64,000 bases of DNA from Azorhizobium doebereinerae UFLA1-100 (GCF_000473085.1 NZ_AXBA01000021.1:1-64000); one strand, 5' to 3'; shown: positions 55,933-64,000, counted from the first letter of the stretch. A program made the numbers and translations. Notes: generated from the sequence alone by a model not told the origin.

Positions 55933-56022
55933 GTCCCGGTCCTTTCGCCAGCGCGGCATGCGCTGTGGCGTCTTATACGGGATCGGCGGGGGTAATCCAC
56001 CGCGGGGCGTTGCGAAGGCCGG

Positions 56023-56817
56023 TCAGCCTGCCAGCGCGAGCAGGCCGCGGGCGATGACATAGAGCCCGACGGCGGCGACCACCACCCCGAACACCCGCGC
56101 CAGCAGGCCCTTGCGCGCCGCCATGCGGCCGGCGAGCCGGCGCCCGGCGAACCCGCCGAGCACGCCGCCGGCGATGAAGACGGCGACCATCCGCCAGTCG
56201 ACGAAGCCGGAGATGGCGTAGTTCACGGCCGTGGTGACGCCGAAGGCGGTCACCGCCACCAGCGACGAGCCGATGGCGAAGATCAGCGGCATGCCGGTGG
56301 CGGCCAGCAGCCCGGGAACCACGAGGAAGCCGCCGCCGATGCCGAAGAAGCCGGACAGCGCACCGACGCCGACGCCATAGGCCAGCAGCCGGGGCAGCAG
56401 GCGCGGGGCGGAAGCGGGGGAGAGCCGCACGCCGGCATCCTCCCGCGCTCCGGTGCGCCGGAACATGGTGATGGCGATGACCACCATCAGGCCGCCGAAC
56501 AGCAGCAGGAGCTTCTGCCCGTCCATGGCCTTGCCCAGCGTCGAGCCGATCGCGGCCCCGGCGATGCCGGCGGCGGCGAACACCGTGGCGCAGGGCCATT
56601 TCACATGGCCGGCGCGGGCGTGGCCGGCGAGGTTGACCGTGGCGCTGACCGCCACGGCGATGGCGCTGGTGCCGATGGCCACGTGCGGGGACGGAACGCC
56701 CACCAGATAGACCAGGAGCGGCACCGCCAGCACCGAGCCGCCGCCGCCGATGAGGCCGAGCACCAGCCCGACGAGGGTGCCGGACCCCAGGGTCAGGATA
56801 TCGGTGAGAGCGGGCAC
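56023..56817 (-). CDS. TauE/SafE-family sulfite/organosulfonate exporter
   Basis: A 264-residue membrane protein with about eight hydrophobic segments in two repeated halves. LGLIGGGGSVLAVPLLVYLVGV and GFFGIGGGFLVVPGLLAATG are the paired TauE/SafE motifs. It is the last gene of a minus-strand set with a Blh-type dioxygenase and YeeE/YedE proteins, where it probably removes sulfite or thiosulfate formed by persulfide oxidation. Confidence 0.87.
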   Translation of the reverse strand: MPALTDILTLGSGTLVGLVLGLIGGGGSVLAVPLLVYLVGVPSPHVAIGTSAIAVAVSATVNLAGHARAGHVKWPCATVFAAAGIAGAAIGSTLGKAMDGQKLLLLFGGLMVVIAITMFRRTGAREDAGVRLSPASAPRLLPRLLAYGVGVGALSGFFGIGGGFLVVPGLLAATGMPLIFAIGSSLVAVTAFGVTTAVNYAISGFVDWRMVAVFIAGGVLGGFAGRRLAGRMAARKGLLARVFGVVVAAVGLYVIARGLLALAG

Positions 56818-56947
56818 GCGGGTGTCTCCGAGGGAAGGCCATGGCTCCGCCGACGCCGGTCGCAGCGGATCGGCGGGCGGGCAGGGGAAAGTGGAAGGAA
56901 CCCCCGGCGCTCAGGGGCCGGAGCGGCCGGGGGCAGGCAAGGCCGCG

Positions 56948-57871
56948 TCAGAGCCCGTTGATGGGCACCTTCAGGAAGCGCTTGCCATCCGCATCGGGCG
57001 GCGGCAGCTCGCCGGCCCGCATGTTCACCTGGATGGAGGGGATGATGAGGCGCGGCATGTCCAGCGTGGCGTCGCGGGCCGAACGCATGGCGACGAATTC
57101 CTCCTCCGTGATGTCGTCGCGCACGTGCACATTGTGCGCCCGCTCATCGGCAACGGTGGTCTCCCACTGGATCTGCCGGCCGTTCGGGCCGTAGTCGTGG
57201 CACATGAACAGGCGGGTCTGCGGCGGCAGCGCCAGCACGCGCCGGATGGAGCGGTAGAGCACATGGGGATCGCCGCCGGGGAAATCCGCCCGCGCGGTGC
57301 CGCCGTCCGGCATGAACAGCGTGTCGCCGACGAAGGCGGCGTCGCCGATCACATGGGTCATGCAGGCCGGGGTGTGGCCGGGGGTGTGCATGGCGAAGGC
57401 CGTCATGGTGCCGATGGCGTAGGTGTCGCCGTCCGCGAACAGCCGGTCGAACTGGCTGCCGTCGCGCTGGAATTCGGTGCCCTCGTTGAAGATCTTGCCG
57501 AAGGTGTCCTGCACCACGGTGATCTTCTCGCCGATGCCCAGCTTGCCGCCGAGCTTGCCCTGGATATAGGGCGCCGCGGACAGATGGTCCGCGTGCACAT
57601 GGGTCTCGATCAGCCATTCCAGCGTCAGGCCATGGTCGCGGATGAAGGCGATGATCGCGTCGGCGGACTGGTAGGCGATGCGTCCCGCCGCGTAGTCGAT
57701 GTCCATGACGCTGTCGATGACCGCGCAGGCGGAGGACGCGGGGTCCTTCACCACGTAGCTCACCGTATTGGTCGGCGCGTCGAAGAAGGCGGTGACCTGC
57801 GGCTTCACGTCGAGCGCCACGGCATGGGGGACCGGAGGCGTCGGGCTGGTGGGCGTCATGCTGGCGGACAT
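56948..57871 (-). CDS. blh: Blh-type persulfide dioxygenase (metallo-beta-lactamase fold)
   Basis: A 307-residue metallo-beta-lactamase-fold enzyme. THVHADHLSAAPYIQ provides His91, His93, Asp95 and His96, MHTPGHTPACM another His, GDTLFM the Asp, and FMCHDYG a late His. These match ETHE1/Blh persulfide dioxygenases, which oxidise glutathione persulfide to sulfite with mononuclear iron. The company of a BigR-type repressor and YeeE/TauE genes repeats the known bigR operon. Confidence 0.87.
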   Translation of the reverse strand: MSASMTPTSPTPPVPHAVALDVKPQVTAFFDAPTNTVSYVVKDPASSACAVIDSVMDIDYAAGRIAYQSADAIIAFIRDHGLTLEWLIETHVHADHLSAAPYIQGKLGGKLGIGEKITVVQDTFGKIFNEGTEFQRDGSQFDRLFADGDTYAIGTMTAFAMHTPGHTPACMTHVIGDAAFVGDTLFMPDGGTARADFPGGDPHVLYRSIRRVLALPPQTRLFMCHDYGPNGRQIQWETTVADERAHNVHVRDDITEEEFVAMRSARDATLDMPRLIIPSIQVNMRAGELPPPDADGKRFLKVPINGL

Positions 57872-57883
57872 AAGCGGCTCCTT

Positions 57884-58321
57884 TCAGCGGGAAGGGGAGG
57901 GGATGGCGGGCGCGCGGGTCGCGAGCCAGCGGGCGGCGGCCATGCCGGCGAGCATGGCCGGCATGAAGACGAGCGCGCCGGGCGCGGCGAGGGCAAGGGC
58001 GGTGAAGGCCGGCCCGGGGCACAGGCCCGACAGGCCCCAGCCGATGCCGAAGATCGCCGGGCCGACGATCAGGCGCGGTTCGAGATCGCGCCGCGTCGGC
58101 ACCTGGAAGGCGGCGGCGAACAGCGGGCGCGGCCGGGCGAGCACGAGGCGGAAGCCGATGAAGGTCACGGCCACGGCGCCGGCCATGACGAAGGCGAGGC
58201 TCGGGTCCCAGGTGCCGGCCACGTCGAGGAAGTTCAGCACCTTGGCGGGGTTCGCCATGCCGGAGATCACCAGGCCGAGGCCGAAGACGAGGCCGGCGAG
58301 GAGTTGCGCGAGGATGCCCAT
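57884..58321 (-). CDS. YeeE/YedE-family sulfur transport protein, half 2 (DUF6691)
   Basis: A 145-residue protein with about four hydrophobic segments. GLVFGLGLVISGMANPAKVLNFLD and FGIGWGLSGLCPGPAFTALAL are the family signatures; the Cys in GLCPG is thought to handle thiosulfate or persulfide sulfur. It begins 1 base after the partner YeeE half ends, a split arrangement also known as PmpA/PmpB. Confidence 0.85.
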   Translation of the reverse strand: MGILAQLLAGLVFGLGLVISGMANPAKVLNFLDVAGTWDPSLAFVMAGAVAVTFIGFRLVLARPRPLFAAAFQVPTRRDLEPRLIVGPAIFGIGWGLSGLCPGPAFTALALAAPGALVFMPAMLAGMAAARWLATRAPAIPSPSR

Positions 58322-58322
58322 G

Positions 58323-58754
58323 TCAGCCTCCAAGGCCGTGGCGGACCACCAGGACGGTGAGCCCGGCGGCCAGCATGAAGACGGCGGTGGCGACCAGCGA
58401 GCGCGGCGAGAGCCGGGCGAGGCCGCAGACGCCGTGGCCGCTGGTGCAGCCATAGCCCCACACCGAGCCGAAGCCGACCAGCAGGCCGGCGGCGGCCATC
58501 AGCGGCAGGTTGCCGGAGACGGTCTGGATGATCGGCGCGCCGGTGGCGGCCATGACCAGGACGGGGGCCAGCACAAGGCCGGCGAGGAAGGCGATGCGGC
58601 CGGCAAGGCCGCTGTCCTCATAGGGTGGGAACAGGCGCGAGGCGATGCCGCTGATGCCGGCGATGCGCCCGCTGGTGGCCAGCAGCAGCACCGCCGCAAG
58701 GCCGATGAGCGCGCCGCCGACGAGCGAGGCGAAGGGGGTGAAGACCGTGATCAT
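58323..58754 (-). CDS. YeeE/YedE-family sulfur transport protein, half 1
   Basis: A 143-residue protein with about four hydrophobic segments. GALIGLAAVLLLATSGRIAGISGI and GFGSVWGYGCTSGHGVCGLARLS carry the conserved Cys-Thr-Ser-Gly-His-Gly motif of the first YeeE half. Together with the downstream partner it should form a membrane sulfur-compound transporter. It lies 15 bases after the DUF2892 gene. Confidence 0.86.
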   Translation of the reverse strand: MITVFTPFASLVGGALIGLAAVLLLATSGRIAGISGIASRLFPPYEDSGLAGRIAFLAGLVLAPVLVMAATGAPIIQTVSGNLPLMAAAGLLVGFGSVWGYGCTSGHGVCGLARLSPRSLVATAVFMLAAGLTVLVVRHGLGG

Positions 58755-58769
58755 GATTGAAATGCCATC

Positions 58770-58988
58770 TCACTTCAGCGGGCAGGTGCGGATGCCGAGC
58801 AGGACGTAGGCCGGGCAGAAGCGGAACAGCCCGGTGAGGACGAGGACGGCGCCCACCGCCGGCAGCACCCAGATCCAGCCGCCGAGCCCGGCGAGGGCCG
58901 CGGCGGCGGCCGGCACGAAGGGAAGGGCGATGAGGACGAGGCCGGCGATGAGGCGCGCAGCGCGATCGAAAGAACCGACATTGACCAT
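58770..58988 (-). CDS. DUF2892/YgaP-like small membrane protein
   Basis: A 72-residue protein with two hydrophobic segments. NVGSFDRAARLIAGLVLIALPF starts the domain, and GLFRFCPAYVLLGIRTC carries the Cys residues typical of the DUF2892 part of YgaP. GGAGG precedes the ATG at 58988, which I prefer to the one at 59000. It leads the persulfide operon and is divergent from the BigR-type gene 50 bases away. A role as sulfur carrier is likely but unproven. Confidence 0.82.
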   Translation of the reverse strand: MVNVGSFDRAARLIAGLVLIALPFVPAAAAALAGLGGWIWVLPAVGAVLVLTGLFRFCPAYVLLGIRTCPLK

Positions 58989-59009
58989 GGGATCCTCCAT
59001 GAGTAAATT

Positions 59010-59039
59010 CTAATAAACAAATATTAGGTTCTTCTAATA
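59010..59039. promoter_or_regulatory. Three CTAATA half-sites at 12-bp spacing (BigR-type operator)
   Basis: CTAATA (59010-59015), TATTAG (59022-59027) and CTAATA (59034-59039) form two overlapping 6-6-6 palindromes in the AT-rich divergent region. The last half-site touches the ATG of the repressor gene. This suits cooperative binding by an ArsR-type dimer that silences both genes. Confidence 0.75.
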
Positions 59040-59386
59040 TGTCAAGCGTCACCTTGTCCCACGCCGGCCCCGCGCCGGACACGCCGCTGTCCATCCTCGA
59101 ACCGCGCGCGGAGGAGGCCGCCGCTCTGCTCGCCTCCATGGCCAATGCCAAGCGCCTGCTGGTGCTCTGCCATCTGGTGGAGCGCGAGCGCTCGGTGGGC
59201 GAGCTGGCGGCCTTCGCCGGGCTCAGCCAGTCGGCTTTGTCGCAGCATCTGGCCAAGATGCGCCTCCAGGGCCTCGTCGCCACCCGGCGCGAGGGGCAGA
59301 CCATCCACTACCGCCTCGCCAGCCGCGAGGTGCGGGCGGTGCTGGAGACCCTGTACGGCCTGTTCTGCGCCCCGGCGGAGGGCTGA
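59039..59386 (+). CDS. bigR: BigR/SqrR-type persulfide-sensing ArsR-family repressor
   Basis: A 115-residue ArsR-fold protein. The recognition helix is LSQSALSQHLAKMRLQGLV with the wing RREGQTIHYRLAS. Cys44 (LLVLCHL) and Cys110 (YGLFCAP) are 66 residues apart, the spacing of the sensing pair in SqrR (41 and 107) and BigR. A polysulfide bridge between them releases DNA and derepresses the persulfide operon. No good Shine-Dalgarno is visible ahead of the ATG, because the operator occupies that space. Confidence 0.88.
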   Translation: MSSVTLSHAGPAPDTPLSILEPRAEEAAALLASMANAKRLLVLCHLVERERSVGELAAFAGLSQSALSQHLAKMRLQGLVATRREGQTIHYRLASREVRAVLETLYGLFCAPAEG

Positions 59387-59447
59387 GTTGTCGTCCGGCC
59401 CGGCGGGGGCGTAGCATGGGCTGATCGCCACCCGCGGGTTCGTCCTC

Positions 59448-60815
59448 ATGTCCCCCACGCGCAGCACCGGCCCCGCGCCGCCCGCCTCCCCCGGTCCCGG
59501 GGAGGAGATCGGCGTGCTCGGCGCGGAGGCGGAGCAGGCGTGGATCTCGGTCATCCAGAAGATGGACGAGACCTATGCCGAGCTGCTCTCCCAGCAGGTG
59601 GAGCTGGAGGCGAAGAACGACGCGCTGGAGGAGGCGCACGCCTTCATCGCCGGCGTGATGGCCTCCATGACCGACGTGCTCATCGCCTGCGACCTCACCG
59701 GCCGCATCGAGCAGGTGAACGTCGCCGCCGAGCGATTGTTCGGCCGCACCGCATCGGCGCTGCTGGAACTGAAGCTGGCCGACCTGCTGGCGCCGGGCTC
59801 GCCCGCGAGCTTCGCCGACGTGCTGGCCGTGGTCGCCCGCCGCCAGCGCATCGTCGACCAGGACTTCGCCTTCGCCACGCCGGAGGGGCCGCTGCCGGTC
59901 TCGGTCAACGGCGCCATCCGCTTCGATCCGCGCGGGCGGGCGGTGGGCATCGTGCTCATGGGCCGGCCCATGGGCGAATTGCGCAAGGCCTATAGCGACC
60001 TCGCCGCCGCCCACGAGCGGCTGAAGGAGACCCAGCAGCAGCTGATCCAGGCGGAGAAGATGGCCTCGCTCGGCCGGCTGGTGGCCGGGGTGGCGCATGA
60101 GCTGAACAACCCGATCTCCTTCGTCTATGGCAACGCCCACACCCTGAAGCGCTACAGCGAGCGCCTCGCCGCCTATCTCGGTGCCGTGCACGGCACGCCG
60201 AACCCCGCCTTGGCGCCGCTGCGCGCGGAGCTGAAGATCGACCGCACCCTGGCCGAGCTCGGCCCGACGCTGGCCGGCATGCTGGAGGGCGCCGAGCGGG
60301 TGCGCGACATCGTCGCCGACCTGCGCCGCTTCTCCTCCGACCGGCGGCAGGCGTGCGAGCCGGTGGACATGGCGGGCCTCGTGCGCTCGGCGCTGGACTG
60401 GGTGGCGAAGGCGCAGAGCCCCGAGGTGGCGGTGGCGACCGACCTCGCCGAGGGGCTGGACGTCTCCGGCCATCCGGGGCAATTGCACCAGGTGATGATG
60501 AACCTGATCCAGAACGCCCTCGACGCCATGGAGGGCCGCGCGGAACGGCGGCTGGAGATCACCGGCCGCCGGGAGGCAAGCCGGGTGGTGATCCGCGTGC
60601 GCGACACCGGCCCGGGCTTCGCGCCGGACATCCTCTCGCGGGTGTTCGATCCCTTCTTCACCACCAAGCCGGTGGGCAAGGGCACCGGGCTCGGCCTTTC
60701 CATCAGCTATCGCAGCGTGCAGGAGCACGAGGGCACGCTTCAAGCCGCCAACCATCCGGCCGGCGGCGCGGTGATGACCCTGTCCCTGCCCGCCGCCGGG
60801 AGTACCCCGTCATGA
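59448..60815 (+). CDS. hupT: Hydrogen-responsive sensor histidine kinase HupT/HoxJ
   Basis: A 455-residue soluble kinase. A coiled N-terminal segment and a PAS domain (about residues 60-175) precede a second coiled coil. The phospho-acceptor is His217 in VAGVAHELNNPISFVYGNAH. The ATPase part has MMNLIQNALDAM, DTGPGF and GTGLGLSIS. HupT forms a complex with the HupUV H2 sensor and phosphorylates the regulator HupR when H2 is absent. It has no transmembrane region. The stop overlaps the hupU start (ATGA). Confidence 0.92.
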   Translation: MSPTRSTGPAPPASPGPGEEIGVLGAEAEQAWISVIQKMDETYAELLSQQVELEAKNDALEEAHAFIAGVMASMTDVLIACDLTGRIEQVNVAAERLFGRTASALLELKLADLLAPGSPASFADVLAVVARRQRIVDQDFAFATPEGPLPVSVNGAIRFDPRGRAVGIVLMGRPMGELRKAYSDLAAAHERLKETQQQLIQAEKMASLGRLVAGVAHELNNPISFVYGNAHTLKRYSERLAAYLGAVHGTPNPALAPLRAELKIDRTLAELGPTLAGMLEGAERVRDIVADLRRFSSDRRQACEPVDMAGLVRSALDWVAKAQSPEVAVATDLAEGLDVSGHPGQLHQVMMNLIQNALDAMEGRAERRLEITGRREASRVVIRVRDTGPGFAPDILSRVFDPFFTTKPVGKGTGLGLSISYRSVQEHEGTLQAANHPAGGAVMTLSLPAAGSTPS

Positions 60816-61834
60816 TGGACCTCGCGCGGCGCGCGCCGTTCACCATCCTCTGGCTGCAATCGGGCGGCTGCGGCGGCTGCACCATGTCGCTGCTCTGCGC
60901 CGAGGCGCCGGACCTGATGACCACGCTGGAGACCGCCGGCATCCATATGCTCTGGCACCCCAGCCTGTCGGAGGAGACCGGCGCGGAGGCGGTGGCGTTG
61001 CTGGAGCGGGTGGCGGCGGGCGAGATCCGCCTCGATGCGCTGTGCGTGGAGGGCGCGCTGCTGCGCGGACCGAACAATACCGGCCGCTTCCATGTGCTCG
61101 CCGGCACCGGCCGGCCGACCATCGACTGGGTGCGCGACCTGGCGGGCGTGGCGGAGCATGTGGTGGCCATCGGCACCTGCGCCGCCTATGGCGGGGTGAC
61201 GGCGGCGGGCAGCAACCCCACCGACGCCTGCGGCCTGCAATATGACGGCCGCCGCGCCGGCGGCGCCCTGGGCGCGGGGTTCCGTTCGCGCGCCGGCCTG
61301 CCGGTGATCAACGTGGCGGGCTGCCCGACCCATCCCAACTGGATCACCGAGACCTTGATGCTGCTCGCCGCCGGGCTGATGGGCGCGGGCGATCTGGATT
61401 CCTACGGCCGCCCGCGCTTCTATGCGGACCATCTCGTCCACCACGGCTGCCCGCGCAACGAATATTACGAGTACAAGGCGAGCGCGGAGAAGCTCTCCGA
61501 CCTCGGCTGCATGATGGAGCACCTGGGGTGCCTGGGCACGCAGGCCCATGCGGACTGCAACACGCGGCCCTGGAACGGGGAAGGCTCCTGCACCCGCGGC
61601 GGCTATGCCTGCATCAACTGCACCGCGCCCGAGTTCGAGGAGCCGGGCCACCCCTATCTCCAGACGCCGAAGATCGCCGGCATTCCCGTGGGCCTGCCCA
61701 CCGACATGCCCAAGGCCTGGTTCATCGCCTTGTCCTCGCTGGCCAAGGCGGCGACGCCGGAGCGGCTGCGGCGCAACGCGGTGTCGGACCATGTGGTGAT
61801 GCCGCCCACCGTGCGGGACATCAAGCGGCGATGA
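60812..61834 (+). CDS. hupU: Regulatory [NiFe] hydrogenase small subunit HupU/HoxB
   Basis: A 340-residue small subunit carrying three iron-sulfur clusters. The proximal-cluster motif SGGCGGCTMSLL puts Cys20 and Cys23 close to the N-terminus. IGTCAAYGG and GCPTHPNW follow, and later HHGCPRNEYYE, GCLG and CTRGGYACINC supply the remaining ligands. No twin-arginine leader is present, as expected for the cytoplasmic H2-sensing enzyme rather than the membrane-bound uptake enzyme. The stop overlaps hupV by 4 bases. Confidence 0.93.
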   Translation: MMDLARRAPFTILWLQSGGCGGCTMSLLCAEAPDLMTTLETAGIHMLWHPSLSEETGAEAVALLERVAAGEIRLDALCVEGALLRGPNNTGRFHVLAGTGRPTIDWVRDLAGVAEHVVAIGTCAAYGGVTAAGSNPTDACGLQYDGRRAGGALGAGFRSRAGLPVINVAGCPTHPNWITETLMLLAAGLMGAGDLDSYGRPRFYADHLVHHGCPRNEYYEYKASAEKLSDLGCMMEHLGCLGTQAHADCNTRPWNGEGSCTRGGYACINCTAPEFEEPGHPYLQTPKIAGIPVGLPTDMPKAWFIALSSLAKAATPERLRRNAVSDHVVMPPTVRDIKRR

Positions 61835-63303
61835 ACACCCCCTCCGGGGCCGAGGGCGCGCGCCGCCTGATCGTCGGCCCGTTCAACCGCGTGGAAGGCG
61901 ACCTGGAAGTGCGCCTGGAGGTGGCGGACGGCGCGGTGCGCGCGGCCTTCGTCAACTCGCCCTTGTTCCGCGGCTTCGAGCGCATCCTGGAGGGGCGCGA
62001 CCCGGCGGACGCGCTGGTGATCGCGCCGCGCATCTGCGGCATCTGCTCGGTGTCGCAGTCGCAGGCGGCGGCGCTGGCCCTGGCCGGGCTCCAGGGCATC
62101 GGGCCGACGCAGAACGGGCGCATCGCCACCAACCTCCTGGTGGCCACCGAGAACGTGGCCGACCACCTGACCCATTTCCACCTCTTCTTCATGCCGGATT
62201 TCGCCCGCGCCGCTTATGCGGGCCGGCCCTGGTTCGCCGAGGCCGAGGCGCGCTTCAAGGCCGGCAAAGGCACCAGCGCGCGGCGGCTGATGGCGGCGCG
62301 GGCCACCCTCATGCACATCCTCGGCCTGCTGGCCGGGCGCTGGCCGCACACGCTCGCCATCCAGCCGGGCGGGGTGACGCGCCGGGCCGAGCCGCGCGAC
62401 CAGATGCGGCTGCTGGCGACGCTGGGCGCGGTGCGCGCGGCGCTGGAGGCGCATCTCTACGGCGCCCCGCTGGAGCGGGTGGCGGAACTGGCCGCCCGCG
62501 AGGAACTGGAGGCGTGGCGCGCCACGGGGCCGGCGGGCGACTTCCGCCTGTTCCTGGAGATCGCCGCCGACCTCGGGCTGGAGCGCATCGGCCGGGCCTA
62601 TGACCGCTTCCTGAGCTTCGGCGCCTATCCCGGCGACGACGGGCCGCTCTATCCCGCCGGCACCTATGCGGAGCGCCGGCCGGGCCGTCTCGACCCCGCC
62701 GCCATCGCCGAGGACCACACCTTCGCCCGCATGGAGGACCGCGCGGTCCCGCACCATCCCTTCGCCGGCTCCACCATTCCCGATGGCCTGGACGAGACCG
62801 GCTACACCTGGTGCAAGGCGCCGCGCCTCGCCGGCCTGCCGTTCGAGACCGGGGCGCTGGCCCGGCAGGTGATCGACGGCCAGCCCTTGCTGCGGGCGAT
62901 GGTCGGCGCGGGCGGCGGCAGCGTGTTCGCCCGCGTGGTGGCGCGGCTGGTGGAGACCGCGCGCACCCTGATCGCCATGGAGGGCTGGGTGCGGGCGCTG
63001 GAGCCCAACGCTCCCTGGTGCACGCCCGGCACCCATCCGCAGGCGGGCCGCGCGGTGGGGCTGACGGAAGCCGCGCGCGGCGCGCTCGGCCATTGGGTGG
63101 AGATCGCGGGCGGGCGCATTTCCCGCTACCAGATCATCGCCCCCACCACCTGGAACTTCTCGCCGCGCGACGCGGCGGGCGTGCCCGGCCCGCTGGAGGC
63201 GGCGCTGGTGGGCGCGGCGGTCCTGCCCGGCGAGACCACGCCGCTCAGCGTGCAGCACATCGTGCGCTCGTTCGATCCCTGCATGGTCTGCACGGTGCAT
63301 TGA
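61831..63303 (+). CDS. hupV: Regulatory [NiFe] hydrogenase large subunit HupV/HoxC
   Basis: A 490-residue large subunit with both nickel-binding Cys pairs: RICGICSVSQ (Cys69, Cys72) and DPCMVCTVH (Cys484, Cys487). The protein ends at the final His with no C-terminal peptide, as known for H2 sensors, which need no protease. Ile71 and Phe119, 48 residues apart, match the bulky gas-channel pair that protects regulatory hydrogenases from O2. It forms the sensor with HupU. Confidence 0.94.
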   Translation: MNTPSGAEGARRLIVGPFNRVEGDLEVRLEVADGAVRAAFVNSPLFRGFERILEGRDPADALVIAPRICGICSVSQSQAAALALAGLQGIGPTQNGRIATNLLVATENVADHLTHFHLFFMPDFARAAYAGRPWFAEAEARFKAGKGTSARRLMAARATLMHILGLLAGRWPHTLAIQPGGVTRRAEPRDQMRLLATLGAVRAALEAHLYGAPLERVAELAAREELEAWRATGPAGDFRLFLEIAADLGLERIGRAYDRFLSFGAYPGDDGPLYPAGTYAERRPGRLDPAAIAEDHTFARMEDRAVPHHPFAGSTIPDGLDETGYTWCKAPRLAGLPFETGALARQVIDGQPLLRAMVGAGGGSVFARVVARLVETARTLIAMEGWVRALEPNAPWCTPGTHPQAGRAVGLTEAARGALGHWVEIAGGRISRYQIIAPTTWNFSPRDAAGVPGPLEAALVGAAVLPGETTPLSVQHIVRSFDPCMVCTVH

Positions 63304-63311
63304 GGCGCGCC

Positions 63312-64000
63312 ATGGAGCCGGAGGGCGAGGGGCAGGAGAGCTTGGGGCAGGAGAGCCTGGGGCAGGACGGCGCGGGAGAACAGATCACGGTGCGCGGCAT
63401 CGTGCAGGGCGTCGGCTTCCGCCCCTTCGTCTGGCGCCTCGCCCAAAGGCTGGCGCTTTCCGGCAGCGTGCGCAATGCGGGCGACGCGGTGGTGATCCAT
63501 CTGGGCGGGCCGCAGGCTGCCCGCGCCGCCTTCCGCGCCGCGCTGGCCCGCGAGGCCCCGCCGCTGGCGCGGGTGGAGCACGTCGAGAGCCGCCCCGCCG
63601 CGCCGCCGGAGTACGGGGATTTCCGCATCCTGGAGAGCGGTGCGGGCGCGGTGTCGGTGGGCATCGTGCCGGACATCGCCACCTGCCCGGCCTGCCGGGC
63701 GGAGATCGCCGAGCCCGCCGCCCGGCGCTTCCGCTACCCCTTCACCAACTGCACCGATTGCGGCCCGCGCTTCTCCATCGTGGAGGGCCTGCCCTACGAC
63801 CGGCCCCGCACCACCATGCGCGGCTTCCCGCTCTGCCCCGACTGCCGGGCGGAATACGAGAATCCCGCCGACCGGCGCTTTCATGCCCAGCCCATCGCCT
63901 GCCCGGCCTGCGGCCCGCGCCTGTCGTTCCTGACGCCGGACGGCGCGGCGGCCGTCTCCGGCGACGCGGCGCTGGAAGCCGCCGCCGCCGCGCTCCGGGC
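63312..64000 (+). CDS. hypF: Carbamoyltransferase HypF, N-terminal part cut by window edge
   Basis: The frame is open to the end of the window (about 229 residues of the usual 750-770). It shows the acylphosphatase domain (VRGIVQGVGFRPFVWRLA) and the two zinc fingers (CPACRAE...NCTDCGP and LCPDCRAEY...ACPACGP). HypF makes the carbamoyl adenylate that becomes the cyanide ligands of the hydrogenase iron. A short tandem GQESL repeat precedes the domain. The hupTUV-hypF order matches Rhodobacter capsulatus, so hupSL genes may follow outside the window. Confidence 0.92.
   Translation, partial: MEPEGEGQESLGQESLGQDGAGEQITVRGIVQGVGFRPFVWRLAQRLALSGSVRNAGDAVVIHLGGPQAARAAFRAALAREAPPLARVEHVESRPAAPPEYGDFRILESGAGAVSVGIVPDIATCPACRAEIAEPAARRFRYPFTNCTDCGPRFSIVEGLPYDRPRTTMRGFPLCPDCRAEYENPADRRFHAQPIACPACGPRLSFLTPDGAAAVSGDAALEAAAAALR

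Overview
The window is GC-rich (clearly above 65%), densely packed DNA that reads as a chromosome segment of an alphaproteobacterium of the order Hyphomicrobiales, probably close to Xanthobacter, Azorhizobium or Ancylobacter. This placement is an inference. It rests on the gene set (hupTUV-hypF, an AcuI-type reductase, Bug/TctC binding proteins, a BigR-type sulfur operon), on codon use, and on FixK/FNR-type TTGA-N6-TCAA boxes. About 60 protein genes can be supported. I recognise no rRNA, tRNA or CRISPR array. The only mobile-element trace is the tail of an IS5-family transposase at the left edge.

Layout. 0-2.4 kb: IS5 tail, dapE, an ABHD10-like esterase. 2.4-6.1 kb (minus strand): acuI, an HpcH/HpaI aldolase, a Bug-type binding protein, a DJ-1/PfpI protein. 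6.2-11.6 kb: aminotransferase, LprI-like protein, KDG kinase, a globin-coupled HD-GYP protein behind a perfect FixK/FNR box, a LysE exporter and KDPG aldolase. 11.9-15.9 kb: a zinc/manganese ABC transporter led by a small His-rich membrane protein, then a CobW-family GTPase; a strong bidirectional terminator separates these from an NhaD-type antiporter. 17.7-22 kb: leuS-lptE-holA housekeeping block. 22-26.2 kb: AmpG permease, an orphan LuxR-type response regulator, a 659-bp gap with a second FixK/FNR box, and a soluble PAS-PAS chemoreceptor. 26.2-31.8 kb: valine catabolism (LysR, mmsA, isobutyryl-CoA dehydrogenase, mmsB) interrupted by a sulfotransferase gene.

31.8-48.3 kb: an aldo-keto reductase, a TetR regulator, and a 12-kb run of minus-strand genes. 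These encode a DapA-family lyase, an atypical SDR, a LysR regulator, enoyl-CoA hydratase, zinc alcohol dehydrogenase, acyl-CoA ligase and a complete peptide-type ABC importer. A BisC-type molybdoenzyme is divergent from the first of them. Two nearly identical 16-bp palindromes, one upstream of the importer and one between the DapA-type gene and bisC, suggest that parts of this region form one regulon. The substrate is unknown; this is the least explained region of the window.

48.4-55.5 kb: a GbsR/MarR-type regulator coupled to cydDC, followed by cydABX (cytochrome bd oxidase and its assembly exporter), with a FixK-type box and a separate palindrome ahead of it. 55.7-59.4 kb: PhnA-domain protein, then a sulfide/persulfide detoxification operon (TauE/SafE, Blh-type persulfide dioxygenase, two YeeE/YedE halves, a DUF2892 protein) divergent from a BigR/SqrR-type repressor. 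Three half-sites at 12-bp spacing lie between the divergent genes. 59.4-64 kb: hupT-hupU-hupV-hypF, the H2-sensing regulatory hydrogenase with its kinase and the start of the cyanide-ligand maturase, cut by the window edge. Oxygen, hydrogen and sulfide sensing recur through the window, as expected for a facultative autotroph or diazotroph that meets microoxic conditions.
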